From assembly GCA_905178155.1 (NCBI GenBank), contig CAJINV010000002.1:9373412-9437411 (forward strand): a stretch of DNA of 64,000 nucleotides, written 5' to 3'. Below are positions 1-10,403 of the stretch, piece by piece; position 1 is the stretch's first letter; each line of letters opens with the position of its first letter. The position numbers were made by a program, and so were the translations under genes. The stretch comes from Amoebophrya sp. A120 (lineage: Eukaryota > Sar > Dinophyceae > Syndiniales > Amoebophryaceae). The notes beneath the pieces were generated by a model that did no database searches, was not told the DNA's origin, and was given only the letters and a program-made list of their open reading frames with translations.

Positions 1-3000
1 CGATTCCGGATCCAAACTGGTCGCGGTCCGCCGCTGCGCAGGTGTTCCTCGAGATGACCTACGGCGGGCCGCAGAACGTGCGCGAGGCGCGGTCCAAGCT
101 GGGCCTGCCCGACTTGCCGATGAAGGGCACGCCGGTATCCGCCGACTTGAACAATGCGGATTCTATATCCTGAGTAAAAACCTACCCACACCAGAGTCAG
201 GATGGGGATTTTGCAACACAAACCTAGGAGTTTTGTGAGTCACGCATGACAAGTTGCACTATGCAGTGTAGTGCAGGTTAGCAAGTGCATCCGCATCACA
301 GATTCATCTGCTCATCCTGTTCACAGCATCACAAATTCCAAAACACGACTGGAAATGGCTCTCATGGGGATGCGCATTACAGGTCTTCCTGTCTTTGCAA
401 ATCTGCATTACAACTCTGGTGTGGGTACGTTTTTCCTCAGGATATTCTAGTGCGATGAAATCCCGCGTGGCCGTGCGGCCAAAGAACCATAGACTCCTGC
501 TATCAAATGCAAAAATGTCTGGGTCTGGAAGATTCCGAGACTTGTCATGCAGATTTCCATGATGCATGTCTTGTCATCTGGAATGCAGGACCTAGCATGA
601 CAGATTCTGCGGAATCCCTATCATGCTTATCCTGCATGAGAACCTTCTTCTCAACTTCGTCAAAAGTGGGCAACTTTTGGCATTCATGCAACACAGATTT
701 TTGCATGATCCAGAATTAGCATCACAAGCTCCAACCTTCCAGACCCAGACATTTTTACATTTGATACCTGCCCTTCCTCGACGAAAATGTCCTGCCCATC
801 GTCGCGGAGTTTCTGTTACCAAGTGCAAAAATGTCTGGGTCTGGAGGGATGCAACTTGTGATGCTGCATTTGGATTCCAGAAAAATCTGTATTGCATGAG
901 TAGCAAAGGGAATGCAATTTTTGCTACGCTGAGAAGGCATTTGTCATGCGGTATAGGCATCAGGAAGCCCTCGCAAAATCTGTGACGCTAGGGCATGCAT
1001 CACAGACATCAGGAGTCATGCAAAATGTGCATGACATCTTCGAGACCCAGACACTTTTGCATTTCATATCTGTTTGGCGGCAGCCTACTGCGGTGCATGG
1101 AAGTGTCTCCTTTGTGGTTTTGCTGCTTTCTGGACGTGCTGGACAAGTTGGCAAACCCGATCGACCTGGCCTTCAAAAACGTGATCGACGCCACCGGAAT
1201 ACTGCAGCTGGAGTACGCAAGGACGGACTGGTCGCCGCTGCACGTCTGCCAACCGGGCGTCAGAATAGACCGGGTGCTCATAGCCAAAGTGCTGCCCAGC
1301 TACGCGGGCCACACCGTCCGCCTGTCGTACGAGAGCGCGTATGAAAGTAAGTAGTTTCTTTTATGACCAATAGATACCAGAAGACTTTTTGACACTCTGT
1401 AGCGTCTTCTGACGCGTGTTGTTGGCATCCATGTATTTGTGTGTCAGCATGCGGGCCGCACTTTCGCAATCAATTCTTATTAGAGCGTCATGTTCCGCCT
1501 ATGTTCACGATTTTTGTCCCCTTTTCTTGCGATTGCAGAAAAGATGTCGTGAACTCTACAAAACGACAGCCGTTCCTTCGCAGCCGTATCTCCGGAAAGC
1601 CGAGCTAGCGATATGCACTGCAAAAGTATCGTACTCGTATACATGCATTACAAATTTCCTCAGCATGAGAAATAAAATTTGTAGTGCGGATTTACCTTGA
1701 GATAAAAATTTGTGATGCATGATTGCAATTACTACGAGTGCAATACTTTTGCACAGGATAAGCGAGCCAGATTTACGATTCCCACTTCCAGTTTGATATT
1801 TTCAGCGGAAGCAGGAACCTTTGGATCCACAAAGACATTTGCAGGTTCTTTTTTTTCGATTTCATGCTAAAGATAGAAGATAGATAGCAAGTGAATTGCC
1901 ATTTTTTTTATTTCTACTCTATGCCATGCAATGCAATGCCAATGCATGAATACGTCAAAACAGGTTCCACGGTGACGAGACCCGTGTTGCAGCCTTGCAG
2001 AACATCACGCCCGTTCGATATCCTCGGGGAAACTTGAGTCTTTTTTTTTGTGCATGTACTTGCTTTCTGTACTATGTTGAATGCGGTCCAATACTTCTAT
2101 CTGACGCACTGATTTCATTTGTGTTGGTTTGCTGCTCGATGTAGCTGGTACATCCACTGATGCTGCTCACTCTGCGTCTTTGCAATTTTAAGTGATGAAG
2201 TGTACACGGCAACAGAAAGTACTGACTCATCCTTTCTTCTCGTGGATACCGCCGTCGGCGACCGCATCGAGATTGCTGTGAACCTGTTCATATCCTGTGC
2301 AAAAGTATCGTACTCCTATTGCAATCCTTTTGTTAACGTAAATCCGCATTAATTTCTCATGCTGAGGAAATTTGTAATGCATTTATAAATACGAGTGCGA
2401 TACTGTTGCAGTTCATAGTTCAATGCATATGGAAAGACCGCGATAAAATCCATAAAGTGGAAACCGCCAAGGACTGCCTGGGCACCGAGCTTCCGGTAAA
2501 TAAATAAACGAATGTATGATCTATTGCCATGCACAAATAAGTGAAAGCATCCACCACGTTGCATTCTGTTCTTGATGTTGTCGGTGACGGTGTCAGTTGA
2601 TGAACAGAAAAGCAAAAGAAAAACATTAATTCACTATGAAAATCAGCTCCTGCCCGGTAGAAGAAGAACACGACGACTGGATGGATTTCGATTCCTTCGC
2701 CGCGAATTCAACGGAGCGGCTGCAAAACCCAAACTTCTTCGGGCCCCAGTTGCAGCATCGCTCCACGGAGTATGCTGGGTACTATGGAGATGCAACTGTG
2801 ATTTACTTACTTACTGAATTTGTATTGTTCGCGCCCCAACAAAAACTACGACTATTGGTACCGATACAATGAATATCATTCGTATGCCATGGCCATGATG
2901 ACTTGACTCTACTTGGTCTTCACTGCATAATCCAGAAAAATACCAAAAACTTCTCCAGCCTCGACGTTGCTACCAGCCGTTCCATTCTTCTCGCCAAAGA

Positions 3001-3220
3001 AGTTGGCGCCGTGCCTCTGGCCGACAAGATCCTCGGGCTAAGGATAGAAATTTTGCCGAAGCACTCGCCCATAATACTCCCCCTGAAACGGGTCGGGCTA
3101 CTGCACGATAGGTTCACCAAGATACAGCTACGACAGGGGGACGTCGTGAAACTCTTCATCTCGCAGGGCGGCAGGATGGTGCAGCAGCAGGAGCAGGCGC
3201 CGTCATACATGGCTGGTTGA
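1..3220 (+). CDS. Partial multi-exon gene, product not recognised
   Basis: The 5' part lies outside the window; the frame is open from base 3. Exons that read on as one protein are about 3-165, 450-500, 772-816, 1074-1346, 1539-1611, 1766-1843, 1966-2033, 2193-2290, 2423-2500, 2650-2790 and 2936-3220 (stop). Five introners (families A, D and G) cut it, and removing each with one 5-bp duplication keeps the frame: for example the exons around 166-444 and 501-766 join as NNADSSAMKSRVAV...RLLPFLDENVLP, and those around 2291-2417 as NLFNAYGKT. The remaining introns look like ordinary AT-rich introns, but the boundaries near 1346/1539 and 2033 are not settled. The protein has mixed beta-rich segments (VDTAVGDRIEIAVNLFN) and a basic, hydrophobic C-terminal block (KHSPIILPLKRVGLLHDR). 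I recognise no domain. It could be the C-terminal part of a large enzyme or scaffold. Confidence 0.6.
166..444. mobile_element. Introner, family G (TIR TATCCTGAG-AAAAAC)
   Basis: 279 bp. The left end reads TATATCCTGAGTAAAAAC then CTACCCACACCAGAG; the right end is its inverted copy. The 5-bp duplication TTCTA is at 161-165 and 445-449. Excision restores the frame of the partial first gene. It carries the GCATGACA and GCATCACA internal motifs seen in the other families. Only copy of this family in the window. Confidence 0.85.
501..766. mobile_element. Introner, family A
   Basis: 266 bp. Starts TATCAAATGCAAAAATGTCT and ends with the inverted copy CATTTTTACATTTGATA. Duplication CCTGC at 496-500 and 767-771. 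Separated from the next family A copy by an exon of only 50 bp. Confidence 0.92.
817..1068. mobile_element. Introner, family A
   Basis: 252 bp. The left end has drifted to TACCAAGTGCAAAAATGTCT; the right end is CACTTTTGCATTTCATA. Duplication TCTGT at 812-816 and 1069-1073. Excision joins the flanking exons as AEFLFGGSLL. Confidence 0.88.
1612..1760. mobile_element. Introner, family D
   Basis: 149 bp. Ends TATGCACTGCAAAAGTATCG and CAATACTTTTGCACAGGATA; duplication AGCGA at 1607-1611 and 1761-1765. Splicing joins RKAELA to SQIYDSHF in frame. Family D is about half the length of family A. Confidence 0.88.
2291..2417. mobile_element. Introner, family D
   Basis: 127 bp, the shortest copy. Ends TATCCTGTGCAAAAGTATCG and GCGATACTGTTGCAGTTCATA; duplication GTTCA at 2286-2290 and 2418-2422. 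Splicing restores VNLFNAYGK. Confidence 0.88.
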
Positions 3221-3846
3221 TCCTGCGTTGGGTGCTGGAAGAACTATAGCACGGCGCGCACATCGATAATGATAAATCTATACCTGCATTGTACTCCTGC
3301 AGGCACAGGTTATTCTATCTGTATCGACTGTGCAGGCTTTGGCTTTTGCGATCGCTGTTTGCTGTATGCAGCAGAAAAGCCCCCACGCTTTCGAAAAGCA
3401 AATGAGGTAAAAAACGCAGGCAAGAATAAAGACAAAGCAGCAATCTATGTGAGTACTTCAAACGCGGCAGGGGGTGCCTTTTTCTCACGAGGGGTTCTTG
3501 ATAGCTCGATTTTTGAAAATATGATCTTTCGTTTCGAGGTCATGACTTATTGGGCACTCGCATGCAAAAACTATAGAAACGTCGATGGAGAGTCTTGGTT
3601 CAAACTTCACTGCAAGTAGAGAGCGAATTCTGAGCAAAAGACAATCAAACTTCGCATATGAGCGATTTCCTTGCAAACTGTGACAGAGAAGCACTGTGTA
3701 ACTGTGAAAATAAAGCGTCGTGATTTTTCAATTTCTTTCGAAGTAGGCAGAGAAAACTTAAGTATCAATCGTTCAAGCGAAAACAGGAAAATTTGAATTT
3801 AGAGTTTACACTCCTCTTGTGAAGTAGCGTAAGGCGGAAACAGACC

Positions 3847-4950
3847 ATGCCATTCTTCGATCTACTCGGTCTCGGTGGTCATCACGACCTTCTAAGCGAC
3901 CACGCCAGTGCCTTGCACTCCAACTCCGGCCACGCAACCTCATTCGCGCGTATAATACCGTTCTTGTAATCGCGTTCTTGTATAATTTCCTAGGTAGTGC
4001 TGCGTAATATTGAGAAACTTTTCGCTCATGTTGTGATGCACGTCGAAAAATTTGAACGTAAGTACCAAAGGGAACCAACTGGCACAAAAAACTCACAACA
4101 GAGGACGGAAGTCTGGAATTTCGGGAATACTATGCGGCCGCTTGCCCCCACTGCAAGCATTTGGAACAACCCTGGCACACGGCGGAATCCCAATATCAAG
4201 GTACTGAACTGAAAGAGTGGCTCTTGCCAATCAAAACATTGATGAAATTCCTCTTCCATTTAGTACTACTAACTAGCCCAACGTCACATAGTACAAGCTC
4301 AAAAAAACCCTCTCCTCACAGGCCCGGTGAAGTGGACGCAGATTGAGTTATCAAATGTAAAAATGTCTGAGTCTGGAAGAATGCAAGATTTGTGATGCAG
4401 GTTTTCCATGACCCATGAGGTCTGGAATGCGAGACCTAGCATGACAGATTCTTTGAGGTCTCTATCATGCCTTTCCTGCATGAGAAACTCCCTCTCAACT
4501 TGGTCAAAAGCGGACGGCTTTTGGCACTCACGCAACACAGACTTTTGCATCATTTAGATTTAGCATGACCACAAGTTCTAATCGTCCAGACCCAGACATT
4601 TTTACATTTGATATGAGTGCAACGACGACAATTGGAACCCGGTTTCAGCCAACGTGGAGAAGTGCGCGCCAATTAGCGGGTTTCCGACCATGAAGATGTT
4701 CCAGGATGGGAAAGAGGTCGACGAGTACCACGGCGGGCGCACCGCGGACGACCTGCTGAATTACGTGAATAACTTCGACACCTCGAAGGTTTCCGCGCAA
4801 ACCATGTTACCGATGCTCCCCGCGGTCTTTGCGGCGAAGTTTCTCTTCGGAGAAGACACGACGAAGGAGGGGGAAGACGGAAAAGAAGAAGGAAAAGCTG
4901 TCTTGAAGAGCCCGGAAGTGCGCGTGGAGGACGTACAGAACTTTTTCTAG
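3847..4950 (+). CDS. Thioredoxin-fold protein with CPHC active site
   Basis: A thiol-disulfide oxidoreductase-like protein of 206 aa. The exon model is 3847-3949, 3998-4057, 4102-4200, 4322-4348 and 4619-4950. The first three introns are GT-AG; two of them are very short (48 and 44 bp) and the first is the least certain. The fourth is a family A introner. The exon total of 621 nt is a multiple of three. The thioredoxin fold is clear: YYAAACPHCKHLEQPW holds the redox-active CxxC, VKWTQIECNDDNW is the next strand, and ISGFPTMKMF holds the cis-proline, followed by YHGGRTADDLLNYV. CPHC is the DsbA-type dipeptide; typical PDI domains have CGHC. There is no KDEL-like tail; the C terminus is acidic and Lys-rich after a hydrophobic patch (MLPMLPAVFAAKFLFG). 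There is no convincing signal peptide, so the compartment is unknown. Confidence 0.82.
4349..4613. mobile_element. Introner, family A
   Basis: 265 bp, TATCAAATG...CATTTGATA ends, duplication TGAGT at 4344-4348 and 4614-4618. It splits the thioredoxin fold between VKWTQIE and CNDDNW; the family's strand order shows the join is right. Confidence 0.93.
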
Positions 4951-6098
4951 GCGAAGACTTCTATATGATAGGGAAGCGATTTCTTGGGTTTGGATCGTTA
5001 GCAAAACAAAGTTTCCCCACAAGTAGAACTACAACGACCTGGTGCGGATACAATAATCATGCCCTCGCCGATTGACAGTGATTGAGATTGAAGAAACGTC
5101 CTATAAATACGATTCGGAAACTACTTGGAATTAGTGTGTAGCGCATCATGGCTCGTCTCATTGTGATTATACAAACTAGAAATACCGAGTCTTCGAACTA
5201 ACTTTTTGAGGCAAACGCCTACCGAGCGTGAAAAGCTGATCTAGTTAATTTTGCTAGTACCTCCTGTGTCAATATTCCTTTTCGATTCTCAGGTGGAAAC
5301 GCTGCAACATCCAAGATGGTAGATTAATGTCGAAATCGATGTTGCAGCTGCAGTTTTGCATGTTGAGACAAAACAGAACTGTATGCGAGCTATCTTTGTT
5401 GAAGACAAACGAGTCCGACCTCGTAGAAAAGGCGAATAAGGATACATAGACCTCCGTTGCTTTGAGACAAGGCCGTGGCCATTGCCACAGGAAAGGAGCA
5501 GAGGGGGACAATTTTGTCTTCCAAGAGAAAACTATGTTGAAGCGAGCTATGTGCGCGCTTGTTACTTTCTTGAACTAACTTCTTGAGCTAGCTTTTTAAC
5601 TTATGCTTTTGCTTCTAACCTCCAGGCAGTTACCTTTACTTTTCGGCATGGTTTTCGTGTGTTCATGGCTAGCTGAAGGTTCTCGATTTTCCCGGGAGGG
5701 AGAGAAGTAGCAAGGAGTATGATTTCATTTTTTGGTTGCCGTGCTTCTTCGACGCTCATCTCTTCCTCGAGTGACGCGATGGTATAATGAGTGACGAGAG
5801 ACACACTGTGCTGCACTAGCGTTTTTTGGTTGTTCTTGCGTTCTTTCAGCCACCCCTGTTGCGGCATGATGAAGTAGTCCGCTCTGCGCGTACGCACGCG
5901 CTCGTGCTATAAATTCCTTAGAGCGCCGGAAGAGATGGAGCTGTCGGGTTTAACATAGTAGAGTTGTAGTGTAGAAGACGTAGCTGTCTACCACCGCGTG
6001 GGCGCGTCTCGTGCGCCGAGAAGCACTGTTCAACAGCGCAGGGTAAAGATACCAGTCTCCAACTTTGTTCCGGCATCATCTGACAGCTCAGTTCAAAA
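4951..6098. other. Intergenic spacer, thioredoxin gene to rhodopsin gene
   Basis: About 1.15 kb of AT-richer DNA. Only short shadow ORFs are present and I see no repeat or RNA gene. A TATAAAT string near 5907-5915 lies about 190 bp before the rhodopsin start, but such strings are expected by chance here. Confidence 0.6.
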
Positions 6099-8831
6099 AT
6101 GTCGGCCGTGTCGCTGCTTCACGGCACCCTCCCAGGTGATTCTGCCCCGATCATGGCGCCTGACAACCTGCCCAGCTCGTGGTCACTGGCAGACACCATG
6201 AAGGCAGCACTCTCATCGACAGCCAACCAGCTTGTCCCCACGCCGCGCCGTCTCGCAACCCAGGCGCAGGTCCAGCAAAACCGCAACGCCATGCTTCTCG
6301 ACGAGAACGACCACGTTGGTGTCAGCTTTTGGCTGGTCGCATCCAGCATGTCGGCGTGCTCGGTGTTTTTCTACGTCCAGGCTGCTTTGGTGCCAAGGGA
6401 GTGGGCTGTGAGCATGCTGATTGCCGGGAGCGTCACCGCGGTTGCCTTATCAAATGTAAATATGTCTGGTTTTGGACGGATGCGAACTTGTGATGCTCGT
6501 GCTCCGTCGGGATTCTACAAAAATCTGTGTTGCATGAACAGCAAACGAGGTCCAGTTTTTGCTAATTGTTTGCGAGAGGGCATTTCTCATGCGGTATGTG
6601 CATCAGAAAGCCCTCACAAAATCTGTGATGCTTGGGCATGCATCACAGACATCAGGACTCATGCAAAATGTGCATGACATTCCAGACCCAGACGTACTTG
6701 TTTGCATTTGATATGCCTGGATCCAGTACGAAAATCAGAAGGACGTGTGGCAAGAGAGCCGCGAAGCACCTATCGTGGCCAGATATATGGACTGGTACTT
6801 AGGAGTACTAGTAAGTACTTGCAGCGGCAGCACTAATAGGGAACTTCAGTTTATACACACAACTTCGGTGCCGCCAAATACGAGTGAAAACCACAAAGCA
6901 TTAGCATATCACTTTGTGAACCCCCAGCAAAAAATGCAAGAAATAGCGATTTTATCTTTTCCGCACAACATTCTAAAACAGGATCATCACGGTGCCGCTT
7001 CAAATCCTGGAATTCTACATCCTTTTGAGCGTCGCAACTCCTCCAGATAAAGATCCGGTTAGCCTGGCTTTGTGCGCAAGATTAGTGGGCTCCGGCGTCG
7101 CCATGCTGGCATTCGGGTAAAAAAGAATGTCCTGAAGTTTTTGTTTGTTTCTGTGTCCTGCAAGGCCCAACGAACTTATTACTATGCTGGAGCGGCCTCG
7201 GCCACGGTCAGCATTACTAGAAGTTTCATGATTCTGAAGTGTAAGCAGGCTACCCTTCGTCTTCGCGAATTCATTTTGAAACAATAAATCCAGTTACATG
7301 GGCGAGACAGAGATCATGTCGCTCTGGCCGGCTTTCGTCACGGGATGCGCGTGCTGGCTGTACATTGTCTGGGAACTGTACTACGGGGAGGCAGCGGGTT
7401 TGGCAAATCAATTGTCTGTCGACGAAGCAAAGAAGTTCCTCCAACAGATGGAAGAGCGGGAACAGGCGGAATTGCGCGTAGCAGAGCAAGTACTGATAGA
7501 ACAGTCAAGGAAGGAAGAAGAAGCCGGTATAATCGTGCTTTTACTTATTTTGATTTTTGCTCTTGTGGGCTTTTTCCGTCGTGCTCGTGCTACAATTGGA
7601 TGATCAACGTGCAACAGTAATATGAGTACAGTAGCCTCCGCTATTATGGTGCGATAGTAGAGCTAAGAAAAAAGCAAATAAAAACTCTTCTGAATTAACA
7701 GAAGCGGAGAGGGAAAACGGCGCCCGACCTGGAAAGGATCTCGACACTTTTTTGACGACCGGGTCTCTTGAGGGTAATATGGTGCCTAAAGTGGGACCGG
7801 GGTCTGTGAGATGTTGCGCCTGAATTTTTTTGCCTACAAATGATGTCAGAGCGTGACACGATGAATAACTTTTCATGTATTGGAGATGATAATCTTTTCT
7901 TTGACACGAAAAGTAAAAGCACAAGTGATACGTATGTATTTCATTCTCTCCAGAAAATTCCCCCGTCCCTCAAAAACCCCTTCCATAACCGCACCAAAGC
8001 GCTCGAAGCCAGCACCAAAAGCAGTGGTGATCAAGCGAGACAAGTATCAGCTGGACGAGCGAGAATTTGTGAAGCCCATCGCCGAGCAAGCGTTTGACGC
8101 CTTGCGGATGATCTTTCTCTTCGGTTGGGCGATCTACCCGGCGAGGTAGGTTATGATTCATTTTGGGAGTTCTTTTCTAAGTAGGATATAATTCATTTTT
8201 TCTTCTTGCGCCATCTCGAGGGGCAGACGTAGGGCACGAAAATGTCCGAGGATCATGCTTGGTCGTGCAATTTCCCAATCATCTTGAAGCTATGTACGTC
8301 TACCTCTACCGCTCGTGAAAGAAACAGAAAATACAAATACCCCGTAGTTACGCGTGGTACCACCTCGGCGACGACGATAGCAAGGAGGACCGGTCAAATG
8401 CCATGAACGCACTGTACAATCTCGGCGATCTGGTGAACAAGATCGCGTTCGGTATTGCCGTCTACTCCGCCGCCGGCAGTGAGGAGCAAATGCAGAAGCA
8501 GATGGAGCACCGGGTCATCCGGTTGGAAATGCGCATCATGAAGGACTGGATGCAGCAGCTGAAGTCCATGGGCATCGTGCACCGGAAGTTCCGCGGCGAC
8601 TTGAAATCCTGGCTAAACCTGGACGGGGAGAGCCAACAGAGCCAGGCAAACAACAAGGAAGTCGGGGGCAAACCGCGGGTGGCGCCGCCGACGGGAAACA
8701 ACGGAGCGGGGGGTAGCGTCGTCGGTGGCTCCAGTTTAGTGGGCAGAATCGGACCCAGTGCGGCCACGAGCGGCGGCTTTGGCGCAGGGAAAGCAAATAT
8801 GATGAATCCACGTAAAAACAATGCTGCCTAA
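6099..8831 (+). CDS. Proteorhodopsin-type light-driven proton pump, enlarged
   Basis: A seven-helix retinal protein expected to pump protons out across a membrane. Exons are about 6099-6447, 6719-6801, 6989-7116, 7294-7526, 7954-8145 and 8348-8831. The first intron is an introner; 7117-7293 and 8146-8347 are GT-AG; the 6802-6988 and 7527-7953 edges are unsettled by a few bases. Helix A is VGVSFWLV, as in marine proteorhodopsin. Helix C reads RYMDWYL/TVPLQILEFYILL, giving proton acceptor Asp, Thr and donor Glu in the D97-T101-E108 pattern. Gln occupies position 105, the blue-tuning residue. Helix E is MGETEIMSLWPAF and helix F IFLFGWAIYP. Helix G is NLGDLVNK, with the retinal-binding Lys codon at 8439-8441. 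The protein is about 490 aa against the usual 250. The extra length is an N-terminal extension of about 65 aa, a charged coil-like E-F loop of about 100 aa and a C-terminal tail of about 120 aa. Dinoflagellates are known to carry such genes. Confidence 0.93.
6448..6713. mobile_element. Introner, family A, in rhodopsin helix B
   Basis: 266 bp; TATCAAATGTAAATATG start and GCATTTGATA end; duplication TGCCT at 6443-6447 and 6714-6718. The homologous rhodopsin sequence is continuous across the join (GSVTAVA to WIQYEN), which is independent proof that this element is spliced out. Confidence 0.94.
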
Positions 8832-9041
8832 TATACTTTTGCGTAGATGCAACAACTTGCTCAAGAATCACATGGTTGTACTTTAGGACTTCTAGAATTT
8901 TTACCTAGCATCTCCATGATCTCGCAGTGGAGGTCCTACTTAGCTCAAAAAAGAGGAAGTAGTGTCGACACATTGCTCTCGACAAGCAGCTATCTTTTCA
9001 AACATATTTATTAGAACAATATGTGAAAAACACTATCAGCC

Positions 9042-9566
9042 ATGCTGTTATCCGGCGCTGCGGGACTGAGTGGCCAGCAAGGAGCCACGACCCAACAACT
9101 CCCTGGTAGTAGTACCGCGGCAGCTGCAGGCGCAAGTCCCCCAGCGCCAATGAACGCGCTGACAACCAGCAACTTCCAGTTCACGGCTGGTGATCAGCTC
9201 AACTTTTCGAGTACTTCGATGGGAATGATCAACAACAACCAGCGGTCTATGCAGCCGGCGCTGTTCACCATGGACAACCCCGGCACTAGCAACGATAGCA
9301 TCTACCACGATGTGGTCAACAAAACGATTGGTCCCAACGAGATGCTGAACTACACTGGTGGCAATGATACGAGTGACGACGGTTCTCGCGGCAATGGTAA
9401 GTGGAGTGAGCAGGAGTGGGAGCAGTGGAAGCGGGATAAGAATCAATCCTCATGGAGCAACTGGACGGACGCCGAGTGGGAGGGGTGGCGAAAAAACAAG
9501 GAAACCGGGGCAAGTAACGGAGCAGCTGAATATGCCGGTAATGATAACAATTACTCTGGCTATTAG
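9042..9566 (+). CDS. Small unknown protein with a W-rich C-terminal repeat
   Basis: A single uninterrupted ORF of 174 aa starting at an ATG. The N-terminal 115 residues are low-complexity (Gln, Ala, Thr, Ser, Asn). The C-terminal part has an imperfect tandem motif, WSEQEWEQWKRDKN followed by WTDAEWEGWRKNKE, and ends in an Asn/Tyr-rich tail. I recognise no family. It has no signal peptide and no membrane span. It follows the rhodopsin gene by 210 bp on the same strand. It could be a separate short gene or part of a longer transcript. Confidence 0.55.
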   Translation: MLLSGAAGLSGQQGATTQQLPGSSTAAAAGASPPAPMNALTTSNFQFTAGDQLNFSSTSMGMINNNQRSMQPALFTMDNPGTSNDSIYHDVVNKTIGPNEMLNYTGGNDTSDDGSRGNGKWSEQEWEQWKRDKNQSSWSNWTDAEWEGWRKNKETGASNGAAEYAGNDNNYSGY

Positions 9567-10403
9567 ATGACGATCTAGATCTGTAGTGGCTATTATCGAA
9601 GTTGTTGAGGAAGAAGGATAAGTAGGAATAAGGATATCAATTCGCGCTGCGTGATTTAAAATTTGTTTTCGCGCACCGTAACCGTCGCGTCGTCCTCTCT
9701 AACTGCAAAAGTTCGAGTTGTAGATTCTACAAATAGGGATGGCGATGCTTTGCGTAGAAATAAATACAGAAAACCGATTACCAAAATAGTGCAACTATAT
9801 ATAAGGCTGCAAGTGCAATTGGCTGCAAGTGAACAGTCAAAACTATCAAAATATCAAAGACCAAGGAACGCGTGGTAAGGTGAATTAACATAGACAAATC
9901 AAATCCAAGGAAGAAATCGAGCCCTGTCGTGTGTTGAATCGTCTCCGATATGATATTGAAGTGAGACGACAGACTAGAAAATGTGTTAAAACAAAAAGCA
10001 TGACACTTCTTTTCAATAGTAGCATAGGCTCTAGAGTAGATGACAGAAGTAAAAAAGTACTTACCTATATGCTATGATGAAATCTTTGAATGATGTGCAT
10101 AGTAAGAAAGAACGCAGTTGTGCGTGTCCTCGTGCTCGTGTTTCACCGAAAAAGAACTTCTACCTACCCACCCCTATTTCTGTTGTCTGTGGGCAGTTGC
10201 TGTGTTGTCTTCCGTCGTTTGTCTTCTTTGAGTGCAGATCTTTACAGCGCTGCTTGCCCTTGCTTTCACTTTCTTACTGCGACTGTTTTCCTTTCCTACG
10301 TTTTCATTATACCTGATTTCTTTTACCTCCAGGTGCTACATCTTTCACTTCGCCCTAAAGCCGGCGCCCTGAGAGCCCTGAGAGTCTTTTTTTTCTCGTC
10401 CGT
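9567..10403. other. Spacer before the coiled-coil gene
   Basis: AT-rich. It may hold the missing 5' exon of the next gene: a short reading MMKSLNDVH ends at a GT at 10104, but its phase does not fit the downstream frame, so I do not annotate it. A polypyrimidine-rich stretch ends near 10404. Confidence 0.4.

Noticed and set aside
6802-6988. Rhodopsin intron as an introner
   Set aside because: No TAT/ATA ends or duplication found; its exact edges stay open.
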